Shown here one piece after another: positions 50,067-59,212 of a stretch of DNA of 64,000 bases (within the stretch, counting starts at the first letter, position 1; each line of letters begins with the position of its first letter). Source of the DNA: Desulfovibrionales bacterium (GTDB lineage Bacteria; Desulfobacterota; Desulfovibrionia; Desulfovibrionales; Desulfovibrionaceae); assembly GCA_030156255.1 (NCBI GenBank), contig JASGMV010000008.1:16544-80543 (forward strand), given 5' to 3'. The translations under genes and the position numbers were made by a program. A model generated the notes under the pieces. That model was not told where the DNA came from, made no database searches, and saw nothing but the letters and a program-made list of their open reading frames with translations.

Positions 50067-52997
50067 ATGAGTAGGAATCTCTCGCAGATGCTGCACCGTG
50101 CCGCAAAAACTTCAATAAATATTGAACGCACCATGTTTAAAGCCGTGGCGACGTCCAGTATCTTCTGTCTCGCGGCCGCTCTTATTCTTCAACTTTTTCT
50201 GGGGTATCAACAGGCGCGGCGCGATATGCTGCAACAGGTTGAATCCGTAGCCGATGCGCAAGTTGATATTCTAGCGAAGCGTTTATGGGAGCTTGATTAC
50301 GATGCGCTTACGGCGCAGGCGCAGAGCATGCTCAATGCAAGAGGCGTTGCGGGCGTCGTTGTGCAGGAAGTCAGCGGAGCATTTGAACTGCGCCTCGGAG
50401 ATTTTTCCTGGGACAAAGACGAGGTCGCCCAAATCACCTGCGAGAGAAAGCTGCATAGCCCCAATGGTCCGCTGGATATCGTTATCGGCGAACTCCAAGT
50501 CATTGGCGGGCCGGAGTCTCTTCAAAAGAATTTGTGGCGCGGCATGGCGGTATCCGGCGGAATTTTGGCGCTGTTCGCTTTCGCCGTGTCGTTTTGCATC
50601 ATCCTGTCGTTTCGCAAGAACATAACGACGCCGCTGGCCGGGTTGTTGACGGCTCCGGAAGCGCCTTCCAAGCCCGGCGAGGTCTTCACGGCTTTGGAGA
50701 ATTGCCTGCTTCGAATGCGTCGGCAGGCGAGGGAAGACGCCGGCCGCCTTGCCGGGCTGGAATGCGTGTTGCCTGGCGGAACCGTGGCGGCCCATCGAAT
50801 CGACAGCGATTGGAAACTTGATTTTCTGGGCAAGGACGCGGCGAAGCTTCTTGGGGTGGATGCGGCGCAACTCCCCGAAAATTTGCTGGATATTTTCCAT
50901 ACGGATTTCCGGGACTCTATTAGCAGACTGCTTCAAAGCGCCGTGGACAATCCGGAGGCCAGGCGTTTTTGCCTGATGCAGCCTACGGGCGAACACACCG
51001 GCTGGCGGTTTCATGCGTTGGTGAGCCGCGTTGAAGGCGGATTGGCGGCTTACGGCGTGGTGCTCGATGAAAAAGGGCGGCTGTCCGCCGAAGCTCGGGC
51101 CGCCGCAATCCAGGCCGATTTAAAGGCCGTCATGGCCGCCAGGGCCGGCCTGGCCAAAATCGATGGCCACGGAAGGATTCTTGAGGCGAATAGCGAGTTT
51201 TGCGAAATGTTCGGCTATGCCCCCCCGGACCTCGATGGTCTCGATCTGAAGGACCTGAGTCTGTCCCAGGCCTCGTACAGCACATTTGTCCGCGATTATC
51301 TGGAAGAAGCAGGGGAGCGGGGGCTGGATGTTGAATATCGTTTGAAACGCAGAAACGGCCAACCTGTCTGGATCAGAATGCTTGCCCGTCCCTTCGGCGA
51401 AAACGGCGGGCCGTGGCTGGTATTTCAGGACATATCCAACCAGAAGCAATTGCAGCAGGAATTGGAAATTCAATCGACCAACTTGCGCGAGTCCGTGGAG
51501 CGGACCCAGCGGGCGGACAAAGCCAAGAATGAATTTTTGGAGACCATGAGCCATGAATTGCGGACCCCGTTGAACGCCGTCCTGGGGCTTGCGGAGCTTT
51601 TATTGCGGACAAATCCGACTCCGGAGCAACGCACACGGCTCAGGAACCTGCACGAAAGCGGCCAGACGTTGCTGAGAGTGGTCAACGACATCCTGGACTA
51701 TTCCCAACTCGATGACGCCAACGTTGCTTTGCAGGATGCAGTCTTCAGCCTGACGCAACTGCTGGACTGCCTTCGCTTGGCGCACCAAGGCAGGGCGGCC
51801 GCCAAAGGCCTTGCGTTTTCGGTCTCGGCCGGCCCTGAAATCCCGGACTTGCTGGTCGGCGACAAGCGCCGGCTCTTTCAAGTTTTGTCCAACGTGAGCT
51901 CCCACGCCGTCAAATGCGCTCAGGATGGGGGCGTGCGCCTGGGCGTCAAGCTGTTGGACCGTTCGGCTGACGGTGTTTTGCTGCGTTTTTGCGTCCGGGA
52001 GGAAGGGACGGCGGCGTCTGTGCAAAGCGTGGAGCCGTTGTTCGAGCCGATTGCAGACGAGAAGGCGACGCCCCCGGGCGGGACCGAAGGCTTTGGCCTC
52101 GGTTTGAGCATTTGCCGACGCATAGCCGATCTCATGGGAGGGGAAATTCGCGTTGAAAGTTCTCCGGACAAGGGAACGATTTTTTATTTTTCGTTGTGGT
52201 TGCGTGAGGGCGACGTTTCTGCGGACCCGGCGACGGGAAGTTCAAGGCGGTGCGCCGGGAGCAAGGGCCGCGTTCTTGTGGTCGAGGACAACCGCATCAA
52301 CCGCTGCATGATCCGAGAGATGCTGGAATTGGCGAACCTGGAGGCCCATGAAGCTGAAAACGGCGAGTCCGCTTTGGAGATGCTCGAACAAACCTCTTAT
52401 GACGCGGTTCTTATGGACGTACAGCTGCCGTTCATGGACGGTTTGGAGGTTGTCAGACGCATACGGAGCAACCCGGCGGCCAGAGAACTACCGGTCATCG
52501 CCATGACTGGACATGCGTTGAACGGGGACAGGGAGCGCTGCATAGAGGCGGGCATGAGCGACTACCTCAGCAAACCCATCGGCGTCGATCATCTCTTGAA
52601 GGCGTTGTCCCGCTGGCTGGAGATGCAGGGTGCGCCCGAAGACGGCGCCGATTCGTTTCCGGGCCGGAAGCCGGAGGGCGTCGAGGAATTTTCCCCGGAC
52701 TCCGGCCTGCGCCCCAATATCCAGCAGGAGCTGGCCGGAGAGTTTTTGAAGAAATATTCCGACGCTCCCCGGACCATACGGGACGCCCTGAACGTGGGCG
52801 ATATCCCCAAGGCGTTGCGCTGCGCGCAGGCGCTGGAGGGCTTGTCCGGCAACCTGGGCGCCAAGCGTCTGCAACGGGCGGCGGCGCAGGTATTGAAGGA
52901 TTTCCACCTCGGCCTGAGCGTGTTGGAGAATCGCCTGAACGCTTTGCAACAGGCTCTGGACGAGTTGGCGGACGAATGGGGGTATGATCGCGTCTGA
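50067..52997 (+). CDS. Hybrid histidine kinase with degenerate ATPase and HPt motifs
   Basis: This 976-residue protein has two membrane helices (about 29-47 and 160-182) flanking a small periplasmic domain and two PAS-like regions (about 235-335 and 350-460). HisKA is intact (MSHELRTP, His496), but the HATPase N-box reads NVSSHAVKC, with His613 replacing the Mg-binding Asn. The G1 box reads VREEGTAA instead of VRDxGxGI. G2 (GFGLGLSIC) remains. The receiver is intact (Asp741, Asp784, Thr814, Lys836). The C-terminal HPt-like domain has Gln921 where the phosphorylated His belongs (AQALEG). The frame is uninterrupted. ATG 50067 is used; GTG 50058 is an alternative. Confidence 0.88.
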   Translation: MSRNLSQMLHRAAKTSINIERTMFKAVATSSIFCLAAALILQLFLGYQQARRDMLQQVESVADAQVDILAKRLWELDYDALTAQAQSMLNARGVAGVVVQEVSGAFELRLGDFSWDKDEVAQITCERKLHSPNGPLDIVIGELQVIGGPESLQKNLWRGMAVSGGILALFAFAVSFCIILSFRKNITTPLAGLLTAPEAPSKPGEVFTALENCLLRMRRQAREDAGRLAGLECVLPGGTVAAHRIDSDWKLDFLGKDAAKLLGVDAAQLPENLLDIFHTDFRDSISRLLQSAVDNPEARRFCLMQPTGEHTGWRFHALVSRVEGGLAAYGVVLDEKGRLSAEARAAAIQADLKAVMAARAGLAKIDGHGRILEANSEFCEMFGYAPPDLDGLDLKDLSLSQASYSTFVRDYLEEAGERGLDVEYRLKRRNGQPVWIRMLARPFGENGGPWLVFQDISNQKQLQQELEIQSTNLRESVERTQRADKAKNEFLETMSHELRTPLNAVLGLAELLLRTNPTPEQRTRLRNLHESGQTLLRVVNDILDYSQLDDANVALQDAVFSLTQLLDCLRLAHQGRAAAKGLAFSVSAGPEIPDLLVGDKRRLFQVLSNVSSHAVKCAQDGGVRLGVKLLDRSADGVLLRFCVREEGTAASVQSVEPLFEPIADEKATPPGGTEGFGLGLSICRRIADLMGGEIRVESSPDKGTIFYFSLWLREGDVSADPATGSSRRCAGSKGRVLVVEDNRINRCMIREMLELANLEAHEAENGESALEMLEQTSYDAVLMDVQLPFMDGLEVVRRIRSNPAARELPVIAMTGHALNGDRERCIEAGMSDYLSKPIGVDHLLKALSRWLEMQGAPEDGADSFPGRKPEGVEEFSPDSGLRPNIQQELAGEFLKKYSDAPRTIRDALNVGDIPKALRCAQALEGLSGNLGAKRLQRAAAQVLKDFHLGLSVLENRLNALQQALDELADEWGYDRV

Positions 52998-53254
52998 AGG
53001 CGTCCCCTTGGTCGCCGCCTTGGTACTCTGGCTTTGTTTTGGTCGATGAGTTTAAAGTACTGCTTGAAGAAAAACCGTAAAAAGACGGTCGTCGGTGGAC
53101 AAGCTGGTTCGCAACGCGGCCGAACGATGGGAATGGCCTTTGCACGTTACCTGACCTGCGCATGGCGCGTTGCGTTCAGGCAATTGAACGTTGCAACGTT
53201 TTTGCGACGTGGGGTTCGTTTGTCGGCGTCCGGCCCAATTCCCTTCAGCTTTTG

Positions 53255-54655
53255 TCAGAGCAACGGCGCCAGCAGCCGGGTCGCGGATTCCGAGAACTCC
53301 CTCATTTTTCCGACAGGGCGCAGATCCGCCTCCACGCACTGGACGCTCAGGGAATTGATCCATTGCCGCACGGCCTGGATATCCGGTTTGCTATACATCA
53401 AAAGCATGGCCTCGAAATTCAGGAACAAACTGCGCATGTCCATGTTGGCCGACCCAACCATGGCCAGGCGGTCGTCCACCACGAGAACTTTAGCGTGAAT
53501 CATCGTGGGCTGGTACAAGAGGACCTTGGCGCCGGCCTGCATGATCTGCCGCATGTAGGTGGACCGGACCATATCCAGAAGTTTCTTGTTCGAATGCAGG
53601 GGGACGATCAGGGTGGTTTCAACGCCGCGCCGGGCCGCCAAGGCCAGGGCGAGGCTCAAGGATTCGTCCGGTACGAAGTACGGCGTCACGACGAGGATGC
53701 TTTCCCGGGCCGCGAACAGGGCGCTAAGCTCCGCGTGGTGCAGCGGGTCGCCTTCGACGTCCGGTCCGGAGGGGACGACCTGGACCACGGCGTCGCCGGC
53801 CCGATCGTCGTCCAAGGTTGGTATTTCCAGGGAAACGCCCGTGGCGAAGCTCCAGTCTTCGGCGAAGATTTCCGCGTAGTGGCGGACCGCGGGTCCCTCC
53901 AGAAGAAACGATAGGTCCTTCCAGCGCCCGGCGCGCGGCGCGGGGCCGATGTACTCCGTGGCGATGTTGGTTCCGCCCGCGATCACCTTGGAGCCGTCGA
54001 AAATTGCGATCTTGCGGTGGTTTCTCAAGTTGGTTTGACCGCGGAAGGGCAAATGCAGCACCGGCATGAACGTCGCAAAACGGCCTCCGGCTTTGATCAG
54101 CGGCTCCACGTGCCGATAGCTGAGGCGCAGCGACCCCAGGTCGTCCACCAACAGCCGGACATCCAGGCCTTGTGCGGCTTTTCGCGCCAACCGGTCGATG
54201 ATGTCGAGCCCCACCGGATCAGGGGTCAGGATGAAGGTCATGATCCAGCAGCTTTTGGAGGCTTCGTCGATCTGCCGCGCCAGCGTCTCGTAAATTTGTT
54301 CTCCGGTGGTCAGAAGCTGAACCCGTGCGCCGTCGCAAGCTCCCGGAATGTCGTAGGCGCGCAGCAATTGGTCGATGCCCCTGATCTCGCCTTTCAATTC
54401 AAGATTGGCCTCGCTCAGGCGCATGGTCCCCTTGCGTCGGGCCTGCTTTTGAATTTTCCGGCCGCCGAAAATGAAGTACAGCGGCACCCCGACGTAGGGA
54501 GCGAGCAGGATGATCAAGAGCCAGGCAATGGCGCCGCTGGGAGAACGCCGCTGCATGACGGCTTTGACCGCAAAGGCCGCCGCCAGCAGAAAACCGACCA
54601 GCAACTCCAAATGAGCTAAAATGAACTCGCTGAAATTTAACAAGAATTTCTCCAA
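53255..54655 (-). CDS. Cardiolipin synthase-like phospholipase D family protein
   Basis: This 466-residue protein has one or two N-terminal membrane helices (FILAHLELLVGFLLAAAF, then AIAWLLIILLAPYVGVPLYFIFGG, the PLDc_N domain). Two HKD motifs follow: H-x-K-x4-D in LRNHRKIAIFDG (about residue 213) and in MIHAKVLVVDDRLAMVG (about 395), each followed by G-G-T-N or G-S-A-N-M. Bacterial cardiolipin synthases transfer phosphatidyl groups with exactly this layout. The length is normal for ClsA-type enzymes. It is convergent with the hybrid kinase gene. Confidence 0.93.
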   Translation of the reverse strand: MEKFLLNFSEFILAHLELLVGFLLAAAFAVKAVMQRRSPSGAIAWLLIILLAPYVGVPLYFIFGGRKIQKQARRKGTMRLSEANLELKGEIRGIDQLLRAYDIPGACDGARVQLLTTGEQIYETLARQIDEASKSCWIMTFILTPDPVGLDIIDRLARKAAQGLDVRLLVDDLGSLRLSYRHVEPLIKAGGRFATFMPVLHLPFRGQTNLRNHRKIAIFDGSKVIAGGTNIATEYIGPAPRAGRWKDLSFLLEGPAVRHYAEIFAEDWSFATGVSLEIPTLDDDRAGDAVVQVVPSGPDVEGDPLHHAELSALFAARESILVVTPYFVPDESLSLALALAARRGVETTLIVPLHSNKKLLDMVRSTYMRQIMQAGAKVLLYQPTMIHAKVLVVDDRLAMVGSANMDMRSLFLNFEAMLLMYSKPDIQAVRQWINSLSVQCVEADLRPVGKMREFSESATRLLAPLL

Positions 54656-54743
54656 GGATAGTTAAGCGCGAAGTCGATGGTCTTTTTCCTTATAAAGTTC
54701 CTGTCGCGTTTTCGTCAACTATAAGAAGGCAGTTTGTGAAGAT

Positions 54744-54903
54744 GCTTAGCAGGCTGTCCCAACATGGCGATCTGCTTCGTCGGCGAAAAAAGCCAAGTCG
54801 CTTTGTGTGCGTCATACATTGCGCGCCCTGGATTTTTTCACCTCCTCACATCGCATCATTTTTGAACGGCCTGCGCTCAGTGAGTTTTTCGACAGTCAGT
54901 CAG
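54744..54903. repeat. Possible dispersed intergenic repeat with short imperfect terminal inverted repeats
   Basis: This noncoding stretch starts TTAGCAGGCTGTCC and ends near GACAGTCAGTC; the ends are imperfectly inverted. From memory it resembles a widespread deltaproteobacterial intergenic element, but no second copy lies in this window to prove it. The rest of the gap (54656-55045) shows no gene. Confidence 0.35.
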
Positions 54904-55045
54904 GAAAAAGGATACGCCAGCCCCTCCGTGGCCGAACAAGGGCAGGATGCGGCGACACGGGATTTGTCATCCGCGGCGCCGGAATCCGCTCGGAACGCGA
55001 AACATCCCTGTCTGATGCGATGGCGAAGCAGGGCGGTCGTTTGGT

Positions 55046-56740
55046 TTACATCGTCGATCCGGAGTCGGCGCCGGAAGGGTCGGCGTCGTTTTCCGGAGAG
55101 GTCAGGGGCAAAGTAAAGAAGAAGCTGGCCCCCTTGTTCTGTTCGCTGGCGGCCCAAATTCGGCCGCCCAGTCGGGTTATGATCTCCCGGCATATGGACA
55201 ATCCCAACCCCGCGCCTTGGGGCTTCGCGGTGAGTTGGTCCCCAAGCTGCCGGAAGGACTCGAAGATGTTTTCCAGATCGTTGGGCGAGATTCCGGCTCC
55301 CGTGTCTCGAACTTCCACCAGCGCTTCCTCTGCTTCCGTGTCCAGGCGTATCAGGACGCCGCCCGACGCCGTGAACTTCATGGCGTTGTCCAGGAACTGG
55401 TCCAGGACCTGGGAAACCCAGGCGCGGTCCGTGCGCACGATGGGCGGTCGCTTGGCGCAAACCACCTGGAGGTCGAGATCTTGGGCCCGCGCCCGAGCCC
55501 GAAAGGCTTCGGCCCGCTCCTCCGCGAGGCCGAGGAGGTCTATGCGCTCGATGCTCCAGTCCACCTTGCCGGAAGTCAGGTCGGCCATGTCGATGACTTC
55601 GAGGATAAGCTTTTGCAGCCGGGCCGCCTCCGTATCGAGAATGGCCAGATTGTTTTTGACGCGCTTCGCCTCTCGGTACAGCTTGGGGTTGCCGATCGTT
55701 TCCAATTCCGGCAACAGCTTGATGCGGATAAGTTTGTCCAGAATGCTTGTAAACCCGCGCACCGAGGTCAAAGGCGTTTTGAGTTCGTGGGAAACTGTGG
55801 CCAGAAAGTCGGACTTCATGCGGTCCAACTCCTGCAAGCGGCGGTTGGCCTGCTCCAGGTCGTTGCTTCGGTCGAGCAGTTCTTGGGTCCGTTCGCGCAC
55901 CGCGTCTTCGAGTTTCCGGTTCAACGCCTCCAATTCTTCTTCCGCCTGCCGCCTGGCCCGAACCATGGACGTCAGATGCGTGGAAAGCGTGGCCAGTTCG
56001 TCTTCCCCTCGGACCTGGAAGTTGACCGCCAGATTGCCGTCCATGACTTCCTGGGCCGTGCGTTCAATGGTGCGGATGCGATTGACAACGTAGCACTTGA
56101 TGTAAATAAGAAGACCGGCCAGCAAGGCGCTGGCGCCGAACAGAAAGAGCAGCGTGCGCTGGGAATGGAATCCGGCCAGCTTCTCTCGCTGACGGCTGAC
56201 GTCCGTAAGCAGAATCAGCGAGCCGAGGATTTTGCGCGAAGAGCCGTGGCAATGATGGCAGCTTGGCTGGTTGGGCACGGTCGTCATTTCAGCGAAGAAC
56301 GGCCGATGGTCCAACGTCACGAACTGGGACGCGGAGCCGGACTCGGCCAGCGTCCGCAGGACGGATGCCCGAAATTTTTCCGACGCATACAGAGACAGGA
56401 TGCTTTTTCCCTGTGTCTGTTTCTGGGTGGAGTAGGTGACATTCCCTTTGTGGTTGGTCAGAAAGACGCGTACAAAAGGAAAGCGTGACAACAGTCTGAA
56501 TTGCTCCGTAGTTCCCGCGTCGTTACCGCGTTTCATGGGCTCTTCCACCGCGTGCTGGAGAAGGTCGGACACAACTTCCGAGGAGAGAGCCAATTCCTCG
56601 AACATATTTCGTTCGTGCCAAGAGTAGTCCACGATATAGAACAATGTGAACATTAAAGCGAAAACCGGCAAAGTAATGGCCAGAATTCTGTTCCCCATAG
56701 ATCGGGGGTTTGTTACATCCCATCGGCGACGTGTCGGCAT
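55046..56740 (-). CDS. Sensor histidine kinase with periplasmic c-type heme motif
   Basis: This 564-residue protein has a membrane helix at about 18-38, a periplasmic sensory region (39-195), a second helix (196-216), HAMP (217-270), coiled coil, and a complete kinase core. The core has HisKA His318 (TVSHELKTP), N-box Asn452, G1 DTGAGI (479-484) and G2 GAGLGLSIC. The periplasmic region contains Cys161-His-His-Cys164-His165, a CxxCH site for covalent heme c, in the DUF3365/Tll0287-like family position. It can therefore sense redox state or a gas ligand. ATG 56740 was used; a TTG at 56752 and a later ATG at 56698 are possible. No response regulator is adjacent. Confidence 0.9.
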   Translation of the reverse strand: MPTRRRWDVTNPRSMGNRILAITLPVFALMFTLFYIVDYSWHERNMFEELALSSEVVSDLLQHAVEEPMKRGNDAGTTEQFRLLSRFPFVRVFLTNHKGNVTYSTQKQTQGKSILSLYASEKFRASVLRTLAESGSASQFVTLDHRPFFAEMTTVPNQPSCHHCHGSSRKILGSLILLTDVSRQREKLAGFHSQRTLLFLFGASALLAGLLIYIKCYVVNRIRTIERTAQEVMDGNLAVNFQVRGEDELATLSTHLTSMVRARRQAEEELEALNRKLEDAVRERTQELLDRSNDLEQANRRLQELDRMKSDFLATVSHELKTPLTSVRGFTSILDKLIRIKLLPELETIGNPKLYREAKRVKNNLAILDTEAARLQKLILEVIDMADLTSGKVDWSIERIDLLGLAEERAEAFRARARAQDLDLQVVCAKRPPIVRTDRAWVSQVLDQFLDNAMKFTASGGVLIRLDTEAEEALVEVRDTGAGISPNDLENIFESFRQLGDQLTAKPQGAGLGLSICREIITRLGGRIWAASEQNKGASFFFTLPLTSPENDADPSGADSGSTM

Positions 56741-56974
56741 GAAGGCTCTCAAGGCAGGCCGACGGGGGGCGTGGAAAAGGTTTTCATTTATTTTGCTCCA
56801 TACTGGATTTTGGTTTGGTTATTGTTAACAGCTTAAAATTGTTTCATACATTTTTTATCCAACGCCATGAGGGCATATCCGAAGAGGATAATGGGGACAA
56901 TCGCCGCGCCGGGCGGCGGGATGGAGTGTAGCCTATTTTTCGGCTGGTGAAAACATCTACGTGATGAGGAGTTC

Positions 56975-58096
56975 ATGCGCATCATCCAAGTGGCGAACGT
57001 TCGTTGGCACAATGCGACGGCTTGGTACGCCCTGACCCTGGCGGACTTACTACAGAACGCCGGGCACGAAGTCCTGATGGTTTGCCTGCAGGATACAGAA
57101 CCGTATCAGCGGGCCAGGGATTTGGGCCTGCCGGTCACGAGCCTCAATCTGAACTCCAACAATCCTCTGTCGCTGGCCGCTGCGGCTGCGAATTTGGTCC
57201 GTCTGGTCAAATCGTTTCGTCCTCAAGTCGTCAACTGCCATCGGGGCGAGTCTTTTTTTCTGTGGGCGGGCCTGCGGCGTTTGGGTTTTCCCTACAAGCT
57301 CGTGCGCACGCGCGGGGACCAACGGTTGCCGAAAAGCGGCAGAATCAACCGGTGGCTGCATGATACGGTGGCCGACGCCGTGGTGGTCACCAACCGCCGG
57401 ATGGCCGAGTATTTCCGAACCCGCATGCGCATCACGCCGGAAAAGTTATGGATTATCCGCGGAGGCGTCGATACGCACCGCTTCGCCTTTGATCCGGAAG
57501 GCCGAGACCGGGTTCGCCGGGAATTCGGTTTCACGGACCAGCATACGGTCATCGGCTTGGCCGGCCGTTTCGACGAGGTCAAAGGACAAAAGGAGTTGAT
57601 CCAGGCGGTCTCCAAGCTGCGGTGGGATTTGGAGATGAAGAACGTGCGGTTGATGTTGGTGGGCTTCGAGTCCGCGGTGAAGGAATCCCGGGTGAGAAGC
57701 TGGCTGGCGGAGTATGATGTTGCGGACATCACCGCCGTCACCGGCAGAAGAAGCGACGTCCCCGCCTGTTATTCCGCTCTGGATTTGGCCGTGGTCGCCT
57801 CCTTGTACTCCGAGGCCATAGCCCGGGCGCCGCTGGAGCTCATGGCCGCCCACAGGCCCATCATTTCCACCAAGGTCGGCGTGCTTCCGGACCTTTTGGA
57901 CCCGGAGGCCCTTGTGCCCCCGGGAGACACTCCGGCTTTGGTGCTCAAAATCGTCGAATGCCTCAAGCACGAAAGCCTGCGGGACCGTATGCTGTCCCGG
58001 CAACGCCTTACGTTGTCCCAACATACGCTTGAGGAGTTTTTACGCCGCAGCCTGAACCTTTACCAGGGCGTGCTGGATCCGGAGGCTTCATTGTAA
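56975..58096 (+). CDS. Glycosyltransferase family 4
   Basis: This 373-residue GT-B protein starts MRIIQVANVRWHNATAWYALT, with an N-terminal acceptor domain (VVNCHRGESFFLWAGLRR) and a C-terminal donor domain beginning VIGLAGRFDEVKGQKELI. The GT4 E-x7-E pair is seen in YSEAIARAPLELMAA. The sugar and acceptor are unknown. It is a single gene with a 234-base leader, unlinked to the cluster at 2086-8306, and may add to a lipopolysaccharide core or exopolysaccharide. Confidence 0.9.
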   Translation: MRIIQVANVRWHNATAWYALTLADLLQNAGHEVLMVCLQDTEPYQRARDLGLPVTSLNLNSNNPLSLAAAAANLVRLVKSFRPQVVNCHRGESFFLWAGLRRLGFPYKLVRTRGDQRLPKSGRINRWLHDTVADAVVVTNRRMAEYFRTRMRITPEKLWIIRGGVDTHRFAFDPEGRDRVRREFGFTDQHTVIGLAGRFDEVKGQKELIQAVSKLRWDLEMKNVRLMLVGFESAVKESRVRSWLAEYDVADITAVTGRRSDVPACYSALDLAVVASLYSEAIARAPLELMAAHRPIISTKVGVLPDLLDPEALVPPGDTPALVLKIVECLKHESLRDRMLSRQRLTLSQHTLEEFLRRSLNLYQGVLDPEASL

Positions 58097-58182
58097 TTTT
58101 CCCCGCGTTTTATCATTGTCCCTCCTTTTCGCATTTGCGACTTCTTGACGGAAGCCGAGAGGAGACTTCCGAGAGAACGCGT

Positions 58183-59109
58183 ATGCCCAAAGCATTCGAA
58201 TACACCACGCCCGCCGACAAGGCCGCCGCCCTGAGCGAAATTTTGGAGTTGGCCCGGGAAAACGGACTGCAGGAAACAGAGCGGCTTAAGCAGGCGTATG
58301 ATGATATCGACCGTCTTTTCAGCGGCGGCTATCCCGGATATCGCGCCAGCAACACCCTGTACCACAATTTCGACCACACCCTGGCGGTCGTGCTGGCCGC
58401 AGTCCGTTTGATTTCCGGTTGCCGCGCCATGCAGGAGCCGCTTTGCCCTGCGGACGTGGAGCTATGCCTCATGGCCGCCCTCATGCACGACGTGGGACTC
58501 ATCCAAACCGAGGACGACACCACGGGCACGGGCGCCAAATACACCATCGGCCATGAAGAGCGCAGCATCGACTTCATGAAGCGCTATTATGCAGCCAACG
58601 CGCTTGGCGAGCGGAGGGCCGGGGAATGCGGACAGCTCATACGGTTCACCATCCTCTCCGTGGAGCCGTCGAGCGTCGAGATCGATCGCCCGGAGCTTCG
58701 CCGGCTCGGAAACATTGTGGGAACGGCTGATCTCTTGGGGCAGCTTTCGGATCGCGCCTATCTGGAGAAGTTGTTGCTGCTGTATCAAGAATTCGAAGAG
58801 GCGCGGCTTCCGGGATTCGATTGTGAACTGGACCTGATCACCAAGACCCTGGATTTCTACAATCATGTGGCGGAGGTTCGCCTCGAAAAGCAGCTGGGCG
58901 GCCTCAACAGGGCCATGCGCGCCCACTGCAAGGCCAGGCTCGGCGCGGATCGCGACCTTTACGCCGAAGCCATCGAGAAAAACATCCGATATCTTGAGTT
59001 GCTCGTCGAGGATTGCGGCGGCAATTACGATTGCTACCTGAACAACTTGCGGCGGGCTGGTATTGTGGACCAGTTGCGGCGCAGCAAGAGCTCCCGCGCC
59101 ATGCATTGA
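58183..59109 (+). CDS. HD-domain metal-dependent phosphohydrolase
   Basis: This 308-residue protein has the HD-superfamily signature. YHNFDHTLAV gives the first His and Asp, LMAALMHDVGLI (about residues 97-108) is the classical HD motif, IGHEERSIDFM supplies further His ligands, and the late GTADLLGQLSD supplies the final Asp. Such enzymes hydrolyse phosphodiesters or nucleotides, including cyclic nucleotides and c-di-GMP in the HD-GYP branch, but no GYP motif is present. ATG 58183 is used; a GAGAGAA sequence lies before it. It is followed after 103 bases by the SidJ-like gene on the same strand. Confidence 0.85.
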   Translation: MPKAFEYTTPADKAAALSEILELARENGLQETERLKQAYDDIDRLFSGGYPGYRASNTLYHNFDHTLAVVLAAVRLISGCRAMQEPLCPADVELCLMAALMHDVGLIQTEDDTTGTGAKYTIGHEERSIDFMKRYYAANALGERRAGECGQLIRFTILSVEPSSVEIDRPELRRLGNIVGTADLLGQLSDRAYLEKLLLLYQEFEEARLPGFDCELDLITKTLDFYNHVAEVRLEKQLGGLNRAMRAHCKARLGADRDLYAEAIEKNIRYLELLVEDCGGNYDCYLNNLRRAGIVDQLRRSKSSRAMH

Positions 59110-59212
59110 CGCTGTCGCGGAATCCGGCGTAAAAGGCGGCAGGCGACGGTTGTGCGCTTTTTGATGCGCCTTCCGGCTCAATTATTTGTCGAGCCTTTCG
59201 GATTCCGATTCC

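Noticed and set aside
53187..53200. Perfect 14-base palindrome AACGTTGCAACGTT
   Set aside because: It resembles an operator half-site pair but lies between two convergent gene ends with no promoter to control.
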